The position numbers and the translations under genes are program-made. 5,184 bases of DNA from Gracilibacteraceae bacterium (GTDB lineage: Bacteria > Bacillota > Desulfitobacteriia > Desulfitobacteriales > Syntrophobotulaceae), in NCBI GenBank assembly GCA_031255985.1, contig JAIRRL010000216.1:1-5184 (forward strand), read 5' to 3'. The notes beneath the pieces are model-generated. The model saw nothing but the letters and a program-made list of their open reading frames with translations, did not search any database and was not told where the DNA came from. This document shows, in pieces, positions 1-5,184 of this stretch (positions are counted from its first letter, which is position 1; every line of letters starts with the position of its first letter).

Positions 1-843
1 CACCGCCAGCAGCAGATCGCACTCGTGGACGGCCAGATTGGCCGTAGTCGTGCCGTGCATCCCGACCATGCCCAGATTGTTCGGATGCCGGGCGGCGATA
101 CTGCCGATCCCGTTCAAAGTCGTAACGACCGGAACGCCGGTTTTCTCCGTCAGTTCGCGCAGCGCGTCGCCGGCGCCGGAGGTGATAATGCCCCCGCCGG
201 CGTAAATCACCGGTTTTTGGCTGAGAGAGAGAGCCTTGGCCGCTTCCTTGATCTGACCCGGATTTCCTTTGGAAAAATATTTATAGCTTTTCAGCGTCAG
301 CGGCGCGGCCGTTTCCGGTTTTACCTCGCAGTCCAGCACGTCCCGCGGCAGATCGATCAATACCGGGCCGGGGCGGCCGGTCGTCGCGATATGAACGGCT
401 TCCCGCACGATGCGCGGAATGTCCCGCGCCTGCTTCACCAGATAATTATGTTTGGTGATGGGCATGGTGATGCCGGTAATATCCACTTCCTGGAAAGAAT
501 CGGTTCCCAGGAGCCGGGTTGAGACCTGGCCGGTGATGATGAGCATAGGGATCGAATCCATAAAAGCGTTGGCGATCCCCGTCACCATGTTCGCCGCCCC
601 CGGCCCCGAAGTAGCCAGACAGACGCCGAGCCGGCCGCTGGCCCGCGCGTAGCCGTCGGCGGCGTGGACAGCCGACTGTTCGTGCCGGGGCAGCACATGG
701 CGAATAGGGCTTTCCAGCAGCGCGTCATATATGGTCAGCACCGCGCCGCCCGGATAACCGAATATGACCTCCACGCCGGCGGCGGTTAAGCCGTCCAGCA
801 ATTCCCGCGCGCCGCCGCGCGGTTTTTTTCCTTCATCCTCCAT
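1..843 (-). CDS. ilvB: Acetolactate synthase large (catalytic) subunit, 3' end missing
   Basis: This is the N-terminal 281 codons of a ThDP-dependent acetohydroxyacid synthase. The enzyme condenses two pyruvates to 2-acetolactate, or pyruvate with 2-oxobutyrate to 2-aceto-2-hydroxybutyrate, as the first common step of branched-chain amino acid synthesis. Visible motifs are FGYPGGAVL (28-36), RHEQSAVHAADGYARA (53-68) with the ThDP-activating Glu at E55, TSGPGAAN (78-85), TGQVST (104-109), GTDSFQEVD (113-121) and RPGPVLIDLPRDV (157-169). Together these make the complete PYR domain and the start of the central domain. A full protein is about 550-600 aa, so about half lies beyond the left edge, including the GDG cofactor-binding domain. 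The ATG at 841-843 is backed by AGGAAGGA (854-861) 10 nt upstream. The gene lies 94 nt downstream of ilvD on the same strand, probably in one operon. The GTDSFQE and TGQVST segments favour acetohydroxyacid synthase over pyruvate oxidase or glyoxylate carboligase. Confidence 0.95.
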   Translation of the reverse strand, partial: MEDEGKKPRGGARELLDGLTAAGVEVIFGYPGGAVLTIYDALLESPIRHVLPRHEQSAVHAADGYARASGRLGVCLATSGPGAANMVTGIANAFMDSIPMLIITGQVSTRLLGTDSFQEVDITGITMPITKHNYLVKQARDIPRIVREAVHIATTGRPGPVLIDLPRDVLDCEVKPETAAPLTLKSYKYFSKGNPGQIKEAAKALSLSQKPVIYAGGGIITSGAGDALRELTEKTGVPVVTTLNGIGSIAARHPNNLGMVGMHGTTTANLAVHECDLLLAV

Positions 844-937
844 AAATGCAAAATCCTTCCTAACATCTATTCCCGTATAATTCCGATAATCTCAGTTATT
901 TAAGTTAAGCGCCGGCGATATTTCCGGCCCTGTGCCC
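844..937 (-). other. AT-rich ilvD-ilvB spacer
   Basis: This 94-nt gap between two co-directional genes is clearly richer in A+T than the coding DNA around it. It holds the ilvB Shine-Dalgarno (854-861) and a short inverted repeat GCCGG/CCGGC (911-915 and 924-928, 8-nt loop) just after the ilvD stop. The stem is only 5 bp and has no U-tract, so I do not call it a terminator. I found no convincing promoter here. It is most simply an untranslated linker inside an ilvDB transcript, perhaps with the small hairpin acting in mRNA processing or stability. Confidence 0.5.
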
Positions 938-2629
938 TCACCCGTTCGGGCGCTGGGCCGCGCCTTTGTCCGCCGACTGGACGAGCTGGGCGTAACGGCC
1001 GAGATAGCCTGTCCGTCCCGCCAAACGCCGGAGACGCTCATCGTTTTTTTCCGGGGAGAAAGCCGCGCGCCGCCGGGCTATTTCTTCCTCCGGCGCCAGC
1101 CACTCCAAAGTACGGTTTTTCAAATCAATTTTTATTTGATCCCCGTCGGCGACCAAGGCTATATTGCCGCCGAGGGCCGCTTCCGGTGAGATATGCCCGA
1201 TGGAAAGCCCCCGGCTGCCGCCGGAAAACCGCCCGTCGGTCAGGAGAGCGACGGATTCGTCCAGGCCCATCCCGGCCAGCGTCGCCGTCGGCCCCAGCAT
1301 TTCCCGCATCCCCGGCCCGCCTTTCGGCCCCTCATAGCGGATGATCACGGCGTCGCCCGGCTGCACGCCAGCCGAGCGAATCGCCTCGCTCGCCGCCTCC
1401 TCGCCGTCAAAAACCTTGGCTGTACCGGTAAAAACCGTCTCCGGCGCCGCCAGGGCGCCGACCTTGATCACAGCGCCCTCCGGGGCCAGATTACCGAAAA
1501 GGACGCTGAGACCGCCTTTGGCGGAATAAGGCCGCGACAGCGGCCGGATCACGCTGTCGTCCGTCACTTGGGCGCCGGCGATCCGTTCCGCCAGCGTACA
1601 GCCGGATACCGTCGTCACCTCGCCGTCAATGAGACCGGCCGCGAGCAGACGGGCCAGCACGGCGCTGATGCCGCCGGCTTCGTTCACATCCGCCAGAAAA
1701 TGCCCGCCCGCGGCCGGTGAAAGCTTGCAGATCTGGGGCGTCCGGTCGCTGACGGCGTTCACGTCGCTCAGACGGAAATCAAGGCCGCCCTCCCCGGCGA
1801 TAGCCGGCAGATGCAGCATGGTATTCGTAGAACAGCCGAGCGCCATATCGGCGGCCAGGCCGTTTTTGATCGCCGCCGCCGTCACGATATCGCGGGGGCG
1901 GAGATCGCGCCGCCAGAGTTCCATCACCGCCAGCCCCGACTCTTTGGCCAGAATCAGGCGTTCGGAATACACGGCCGGAATCGTGCCGTTGCCGGGCAGC
2001 GCCATGCCCAGCGCTTCCGTCAGGCAGTTCATCGAATTGGCCGTGAACATGCCCGCGCAGGAACCGCAGGTCGGACATGCGCTTTCTTCCAGAGCGTGCA
2101 GCCAGGCTTCGTCTTTTTCCCCGCTGTGAACTCTGCCGATTCCTTCATAGGAAGTGATAAAATCAACCTGCCGCCCTTCGAAGCGGCCGGGCAGCATCGG
2201 GCCGCCGCTGACGATGATCGCGGGCAGATTGAGGCGCAGGGCGGCCATCAGCATACCGGGCACCACTTTGTCGCAGCTCGTGATAAGAACCAAAGCGTCC
2301 AGGGCGTGCGCCCGCGCCGTCAGTTCCGTCGAATCGGCGATGATTTCCCGGCTGGCGAGCGAATAATGCATCCCCGCGTGGCCCATGGCCAAACCGTCGC
2401 AGACGGCTATCGCCGGAAACTCCAGCGGCGTGCCGCCGCCCATGCGGACGCCGGCTTTTACCGCCTCCGCCACCTGCCGCAGATGAATATGACCGGGTAC
2501 GAGTTCATTGAACGAATTGACCACGCCGACAAAAGGCTGGCCCGTCTCCCGCTTGGTCAGCCCCAGCGCTTTGAGGATGGCCCGGTGCGGCGCCTTGTCT
2601 ATGCCGGTTTTTATCTCGTCGCTGTTCAT
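938..2629 (-). CDS. ilvD: Dihydroxy-acid dehydratase, iron-sulfur enzyme
   Basis: This complete 563-aa enzyme dehydrates 2,3-dihydroxyisovalerate and 2,3-dihydroxy-3-methylvalerate to the 2-keto acids that give valine and isoleucine. Its length is near that of Bacillus IlvD. Seen directly: VPGHIHLR (44-51), VCDGLAMGH (76-84), SCDKVVPGM (118-126), ACPTCGSCAGMFTANSMNC (184-202), GPKGGPGMREM (434-444) and DGRFSGGSRG (465-474). From family knowledge, C119 and the C185/C188/C191 cluster should hold the Fe-S cluster. D78, D120, K121 (often carbamylated) and E443 should lie around Mg2+, and S469 is the candidate catalytic base. The N-terminal segment reads PGH, as in E. coli IlvD, where the [2Fe-2S] subclass has PCN, so I expect the oxygen-labile [4Fe-4S]-type enzyme. 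The ATG at 2627-2629 has AGAAGGA (2638-2644) 8 nt upstream. ilvB follows after 94 nt. Sugar-acid dehydratases of the same superfamily are less likely given the ilvB neighbour and the E. coli-like motifs. Confidence 0.97.
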   Translation of the reverse strand: MNSDEIKTGIDKAPHRAILKALGLTKRETGQPFVGVVNSFNELVPGHIHLRQVAEAVKAGVRMGGGTPLEFPAIAVCDGLAMGHAGMHYSLASREIIADSTELTARAHALDALVLITSCDKVVPGMLMAALRLNLPAIIVSGGPMLPGRFEGRQVDFITSYEGIGRVHSGEKDEAWLHALEESACPTCGSCAGMFTANSMNCLTEALGMALPGNGTIPAVYSERLILAKESGLAVMELWRRDLRPRDIVTAAAIKNGLAADMALGCSTNTMLHLPAIAGEGGLDFRLSDVNAVSDRTPQICKLSPAAGGHFLADVNEAGGISAVLARLLAAGLIDGEVTTVSGCTLAERIAGAQVTDDSVIRPLSRPYSAKGGLSVLFGNLAPEGAVIKVGALAAPETVFTGTAKVFDGEEAASEAIRSAGVQPGDAVIIRYEGPKGGPGMREMLGPTATLAGMGLDESVALLTDGRFSGGSRGLSIGHISPEAALGGNIALVADGDQIKIDLKNRTLEWLAPEEEIARRRAAFSPEKNDERLRRLAGRTGYLGRYAQLVQSADKGAAQRPNG

Positions 2630-2692
2630 CAGGAATTCCTTCTTTCGTTTTTAATCACTCGCCGCCGGAAAAAATCCCCGCCGCGTCTCATA

Positions 2693-2721
2693 ATTGTATC
2701 ATATTCGCCGCGCCCAGTCAC
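2693..2721 (-). promoter_or_regulatory. Predicted promoter of ilvD-ilvB (extended -10)
   Basis: Read on the minus strand there is GTGACT (2716-2721, 4 of 6 matches to TTGACA), a 17-bp spacer, and TACAAT (2693-2698, 5 of 6 matches to TATAAT). TG stands one base upstream of the -10, giving an extended element. Transcription would start near 2686, leaving a leader of about 57 nt before ilvD. That is too short for a T-box or a leader-peptide attenuator, and no such structure is visible. The -35 lies immediately beyond the transporter stop codon. Confidence 0.6.
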
Positions 2722-4398
2722 TCAGTTTTCTTCGGAGGACAGCCCGCCGCCCAGGACATAGCCCGCCAGATTGACCGAATGGTCGCCGATCCGCTCCAGA
2801 TTGCTGAGTATATCCAGGTAAACCGCGCCGGAATTGCCGTTGCAGGTTCTGGCGTTCACGCGGGCGATATGCGCTTTGCGCAGCTCTTTTTCCATCTCGT
2901 CGATAATATCGTCTTTCTTGATGATTTCGTGCGCCAATTCCTTGTCCTCGGTTTCCAGCACCGTCAGCGCCAGGCTGTAAATCTCCCGCACCAGGCCGCT
3001 GATCTCTTCCAGCCGTTCGCGGGCCGAATCCGTAAAATCCAGATCGTGCCGATAAGCGTATTCCGTCAACTCCAGGATTTTCTGGCTGCGGTCGCTCACC
3101 CGCTCGATATCGTTGGTCGAATGTTGAATCAGATGACTGCGGGCCGACATATCCGCCGTCAGCGATTTGCCCAGCACCGCCCGGTTGACGTAATCGTCGA
3201 TCTCCTTTTGCAGCCGGTCGACCAGGATTTCGCGGTTCTCCAGCTTTTTGGCGTGATCTTCCTGCGGCCGGAAAAAGAAATCTATCGCGATTTGCAGCGA
3301 CTCGCCGGCGACGGCGCCCATATGCAGAACTTCCCGCTTGGCGTTGGCCAGAGCCACCGGCAGATTTTCCAGCAGGCGAGGCTCCAGGAATTTAGCCTCG
3401 GTCAGCGTTTCGTCCTTTGATTTGATCAGCCTGGTCACTATACCGGTCAGCAGCGGCGTGAAAGGCGCCAGGATAAGGGTGTTCAGAATGTTAAAAGCGC
3501 CGTGTACCTGCGCGATTTGCATCCGGGCGTTCATCACCTCCCAGGAACCGTCCAGCCACGGCAGCATATAGAGCAGGTTGGTCGCGTGTACGACTATCGG
3601 CAGAAAGATACCGGCCAAAAAAAGCGGCAGAAAAATCAATGTGCCGATGACATTGAAAAGAAAATGGGTGAGCGCCGCCCGCCGGGCGTTCACGCCGGCC
3701 CCGATGCCGGCCAGAAGCGCCGTCACCGTCGTGCCGATATTTATGCCAAAAAGTATCGGCGCCGCCTGGTAAATATTTATGATTCCTTCGTCGGCCAGCC
3801 CCTGCAAAATGCCGGTGGTCGCGGAACTGCTCTGCACCACGCCGGTAAAAAGCGCTCCGATCAGCACCCCCAGTATGGGGATATTTTGCACGTTCGCCAT
3901 CATGTCCAAAAAAAAGGACGCCTCCCGCAGCGGACTCATGCCGGCGCTCATGACGCGCATACCGTAAAACAAAAGACCGAACCCGAATAAGGTTTGGCCG
4001 ATGTTTGTGATTTTTTCATTTTTGAAGAAAAAAATCGTTATCGACCCTAACGCCACAAACAAAAGAGAGATTTCCTGCAAATTAATGCCGATCAGATAGG
4101 CCGTAATCGTCGTGCCGATGTTGGCGCCCATTATGACGCCCACCGCCTGCCGTAAAGAGAGGAAACCGGCGTTGACCAGCCCCACCGTCAAAACCGTCGT
4201 GCCGCTGCTGCTTTGGATCAGCGCCGTAACCAGCGCCCCGGACAATATGCCCCGCCAAAGAGAACCCGTTCCCTGTTCCAGAATGACCCGCATCCGATCC
4301 CCGGCAAAAGACTGCAACCCATCCGCCATGGCGTTGATCCCGAACAGAAACAGGCCGAGACCGCCAAAAAACGAAAGCAGGATAGTGCCTATGCTCAT
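2722..4398 (-). CDS. Na/Pi-cotransporter family protein with C-terminal PhoU domain
   Basis: This complete 558-aa inner-membrane protein belongs to the NptA/YjbB-like Na+/phosphate family. Residues 1-325 are strongly hydrophobic and carry two inverted-type repeats, each with the family signature. The first is QSSS at 62-65 followed by GANIGTT (91-97). The second is QSSS at 189-192 followed by GINIGTT (218-224). These should form the substrate and Na+ site. Residues from about 350 to 550 are a cytoplasmic helical PhoU module in two halves, marked by STNDIERVSDRS (427-438) and LSNLERIGDHS (531-541), the usual acidic metal-binding type of motif. Some members import phosphate (Vibrio NptA); E. 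coli YjbB exports it, so direction is open. There is no Pho-regulon neighbour and I saw no clear Pho box. The ATG at 4396-4398 is the only reasonable start, because an in-frame stop lies 36 nt upstream with no ATG, GTG or TTG between. infC is divergent; ilvD follows after 92 nt. Confidence 0.93.
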   Translation of the reverse strand: MSIGTILLSFFGGLGLFLFGINAMADGLQSFAGDRMRVILEQGTGSLWRGILSGALVTALIQSSSGTTVLTVGLVNAGFLSLRQAVGVIMGANIGTTITAYLIGINLQEISLLFVALGSITIFFFKNEKITNIGQTLFGFGLLFYGMRVMSAGMSPLREASFFLDMMANVQNIPILGVLIGALFTGVVQSSSATTGILQGLADEGIINIYQAAPILFGINIGTTVTALLAGIGAGVNARRAALTHFLFNVIGTLIFLPLFLAGIFLPIVVHATNLLYMLPWLDGSWEVMNARMQIAQVHGAFNILNTLILAPFTPLLTGIVTRLIKSKDETLTEAKFLEPRLLENLPVALANAKREVLHMGAVAGESLQIAIDFFFRPQEDHAKKLENREILVDRLQKEIDDYVNRAVLGKSLTADMSARSHLIQHSTNDIERVSDRSQKILELTEYAYRHDLDFTDSARERLEEISGLVREIYSLALTVLETEDKELAHEIIKKDDIIDEMEKELRKAHIARVNARTCNGNSGAVYLDILSNLERIGDHSVNLAGYVLGGGLSSEEN

Positions 4399-4400
4399 TG

Positions 4401-4416
4401 CTCCTTTTCGCTCCCT
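4401..4416 (-). promoter_or_regulatory. Unusually placed ribosome binding site of the Na/Pi transporter
   Basis: Two purine-rich blocks precede the start codon on the minus strand. AAAAGGAG (4401-4408) ends only 2 nt from the ATG, closer than normal. AGGGAG (4411-4416) ends 12 nt away, further than ideal. Neither has standard spacing and no alternative start codon rescues the geometry, so translation may be weak or may use the distal site. Confidence 0.5.
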
Positions 4417-4436
4417 GTGAGTATTCCCCGGTGTTT

Positions 4437-4465
4437 ATTTTATCACACGCCCAAGCATAGCACAA
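4437..4465 (-). promoter_or_regulatory. Predicted promoter of the Na/Pi transporter gene (extended -10)
   Basis: On the minus strand TTGTGC (4460-4465, the TTG of TTGACA only) is followed by a 17-bp spacer and TAAAAT (4437-4442, 5 of 6). TG one base upstream makes an extended -10. The start would fall near 4430, giving a leader of about 32 nt. A second -10-like TATGCT with an upstream TG lies further up (4454-4459) but has no -35 partner. The weak -35 suggests modest or activator-dependent expression. Confidence 0.5.
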
Positions 4466-4530
4466 ATTCATTTTGGCTGGAAATTATTGCCATCTGGCCG
4501 GGGAAAGTTCGGCCCGGCGCGGATATATGG

Positions 4531-4559
4531 TTGACAAGCGGGACTGACGGCGCTATAAT
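4531..4559 (+). promoter_or_regulatory. Perfect-consensus sigma-A promoter of the infC operon
   Basis: TTGACA (4531-4536) and TATAAT (4554-4559) both match the housekeeping sigma-70/sigma-A consensus at every base and are separated by exactly 17 bp. Transcription should begin around 4566-4567. A promoter this strong fits an operon encoding IF3 and, as usually arranged, ribosomal proteins L35 and L20, and implies that output is limited downstream by the leader RNA. Confidence 0.9.
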
Positions 4560-4645
4560 AACTTTTGTCAAGAAGAAGCCACCGCTTCTCACCTCATACT
4601 GCGGTACATGAGGTCGCCTGGTTCGTCGTTTGCGTGAACATTGGT

Positions 4646-4672
4646 AAACGGGTGGCTTTGCGCCCGTTTTTT
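4646..4672 (+). terminator. Intrinsic terminator in the infC leader (attenuator)
   Basis: The arm 4646-4654 pairs with 4661-4669 in a 9-bp stem with one G-U pair and a 6-nt GCTTTG loop. The six-U run at 4667-4672 overlaps the 3' arm. It lies about 80-105 nt after the predicted transcription start and ends about 50 nt before the infC start codon, so it can only act as a leader attenuator. No gene ends upstream on this strand. Confidence 0.88.
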
Positions 4673-4710
4673 CGCGTTTGGGGCGGATTAAGCCAAAGGT
4701 AAAATTATGT

Positions 4711-4719
4711 GGAGGTGAT
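4711..4719 (+). promoter_or_regulatory. Very strong Shine-Dalgarno of infC
   Basis: GGAGGTGAT matches the 16S rRNA anti-Shine-Dalgarno over nine consecutive bases and ends 4 nt before the ATT at 4724. Counted from the GGAGG core the spacing is 8 nt, which is ideal. This site decides the start: the two in-frame GTG codons (4709 and 4715) overlap it and so cannot use it, and the ATG at 4707 meets a stop three codons later. Confidence 0.9.
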
Positions 4720-4723
4720 ATCC

Positions 4724-5184
4724 ATTAGCAAAGAGTTGCGGATTAATGATGAAATCCGGACTCGGGAGGTTCGGCTTGTCAGCGGGGAAGGCGAACAGCT
4801 CGGGATTATTCCTTTGAAAGACGCGCTCGCGATCGCCGTGGAAAAAGATTGTGATTTGGTGGAAATTGCCCCGGCGGCCAAGCCTCCGGTTTGCAAACTG
4901 ATGGACTACGGCAAGTACAAGTACGAGCAGGCCAAAAGAGACAAGGAAGCGCGCAGGAAGCAGAACATTGTGGCTATCAAGGAAGTGAAAATGCGTCCGA
5001 ACATAGAGGATCATGATTTTCACACCAAGGCCCGCAACGCGCAGCGGTTTCTGGCGGACGGCGACAAGGTGAAAGTGACGGTCATGTTCCGCGGCCGGGA
5101 ACTGACGCATCCGGAACAGGGCAGACAGCTTTGCGCGCGCCTGGCGGAGATGCTGCGCGACGAGGCGAACGTCGAGCGGGAAGC
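4724..5184 (+). CDS. infC: Translation initiation factor IF-3, AUU start, 3' end missing
   Basis: These are the first 153 complete codons of IF3, which binds the 30S subunit, blocks premature 50S joining and checks the initiator tRNA-start codon pair. The family is about 170-180 aa, so roughly 15-25 residues lie past the right edge. The N-domain begins SKELRINDEIRTREVRL (2-18), matching the SKD..IN..IRAREVRLI type of Bacillus/Geobacillus IF3. The family signature KLMDYGKYKYEQAK is at 58-71, followed by the basic linker (71-80) and the C-domain with KEVKMRP (86-92) and FRGRE (122-126). No ATG start is possible. The ATT at 4724-4726 is correctly spaced from a nine-base Shine-Dalgarno, and AUU is the known rare start of infC in E. 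coli and Geobacillus. IF3 discriminates against AUU, so the protein should repress its own translation. The gene is expressed from its own promoter and leader; rpmI and rplT probably follow. Confidence 0.97.
   Translation, partial: MSKELRINDEIRTREVRLVSGEGEQLGIIPLKDALAIAVEKDCDLVEIAPAAKPPVCKLMDYGKYKYEQAKRDKEARRKQNIVAIKEVKMRPNIEDHDFHTKARNAQRFLADGDKVKVTVMFRGRELTHPEQGRQLCARLAEMLRDEANVERE

Larger units (their letters stand above)
4399..4723. other. Divergent intergenic region between the Na/Pi transporter and infC
   Basis: This 325-bp stretch carries back-to-back promoters and the infC leader. The part between the two -35 elements (4466-4530) holds only weak inverted repeats: TGGC/GCCA (4474-4477 and 4489-4492) and GGCCG/CGGCC (4496-4500 and 4510-4514, 9-nt loop). 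The second could be an operator, but at this GC content such short palindromes are expected by chance. I see no coding potential here. Confidence 0.7.
4567..4723 (+). ncRNA. infC leader RNA, putative L20-type transcription attenuator
   Basis: This is a roughly 157-nt structured 5' leader. In the terminated fold, P1 is 4574-4579 with 4584-4589 (6 bp, CACC loop), P2 is 4591-4597 with 4608-4614 (7 bp), and a terminator hairpin lies at 4646-4669. In the alternative fold, 4576-4583 pairs perfectly with 4651-4658 (8 bp), and 4627-4633 pairs with 4644-4650 (7 bp, one G-U). Together these capture the whole 5' arm of the terminator while P2 stays intact, giving a three-way junction. In Bacillus subtilis the infC operon is repressed by ribosomal protein L20 through such an attenuator, whose leader resembles the L20 site in 23S rRNA. 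Position, gene and architecture agree, but membership in that family is inferred from hand folding and not from a covariance model. Confidence 0.7.

Noticed and set aside
25..522. A 165-codon plus-strand open frame at the left edge
   Set aside because: The opposite strand encodes IlvB with all expected ThDP-enzyme motifs through this region; the plus-strand frame is a shadow.
911..928. Inverted repeat GCCGG/CCGGC after ilvD as a terminator
   Set aside because: A 5-bp stem with an 8-nt loop and no following U-tract is too weak; it is noted only as a feature of the spacer.
2661..2685. Possible terminator after the transporter gene (T-run at 2669-2674 on the minus strand)
   Set aside because: The GC-rich sequences on either side of the T-run are mostly direct and not inverted repeats; no stable stem can be drawn immediately before the T-run.
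1811..2761. A 316-codon plus-strand open frame antisense to ilvD
   Set aside because: It overlaps ilvD almost entirely. Its translation is rich in Arg, His, Gln and Gly with no recognisable domain, as expected for the complement of a GC-biased gene, while ilvD on the other strand is conserved throughout.
3502..3990. A 162-codon plus-strand open frame inside the transporter gene
   Set aside because: It is antisense to transmembrane segments of the transporter, with a low-complexity basic composition and no plausible ribosome binding site.
4677..4697. Hairpin TTTGG/CCAAA just upstream of the infC Shine-Dalgarno
   Set aside because: The stem is only 5 bp with an 11-nt loop and does not include the Shine-Dalgarno, so a role in sequestering it is not supported.
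4688..5110. A 140-codon minus-strand open frame opposite infC
   Set aside because: It covers the infC Shine-Dalgarno and coding region in antisense. The IF3 protein on the plus strand is unambiguous, and the antisense product resembles no family I know.

Overview
The window comes from a moderately GC-rich bacterium, most likely an anaerobic Firmicute. A Negativicutes-like lineage is my best guess, from three signs: an IF3 N-terminus of Bacillus/Negativicutes type, a strong GGAGGTGAT Shine-Dalgarno, and an E. coli/Bacillus-type iron-sulfur dihydroxy-acid dehydratase. The lineage is an inference; no 16S or other marker is present. Three genes lie on the minus strand and one on the plus strand.

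Minus strand, read from right to left. A Na/Pi-cotransporter with a C-terminal PhoU module (4398-2722) is followed by ilvD (2629-938) and by ilvB, whose 3' end is cut off by the left edge of the window (843-1). IlvB and IlvD are the first and third common enzymes of valine/isoleucine (and, through ketoisovalerate, leucine and pantothenate) synthesis. ilvN and ilvC may lie beyond the left edge. ilvD has its own extended -10 promoter in the 92-bp gap behind the transporter gene. I see no convincing terminator in that gap and no room for a T-box.

Plus strand. infC (IF3) begins at 4724 with an AUU codon and is cut by the right edge; rpmI and rplT normally follow. It is preceded by a perfect-consensus sigma-A promoter (TTGACA, 17 bp, TATAAT) and a roughly 157-nt leader. 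The leader ends in an intrinsic terminator, and I can draw two mutually exclusive folds for it. This fits the L20-controlled transcription attenuator known for Bacillus infC operons. The AUU start is the classic target of IF3 self-control, so initiation-factor output here appears to be regulated both before and at translation.

The 325-bp divergent region 4399-4723 holds the transporter promoter (4437-4465), the infC promoter (4531-4559) and the infC leader. Between the two promoters I see only weak inverted repeats. The other longer reading frames in the window are antisense or out-of-frame shadows of these four genes. I found no mobile element, CRISPR array, tRNA or rRNA, and no clearly new system. 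The infC attenuator is the most interesting piece.
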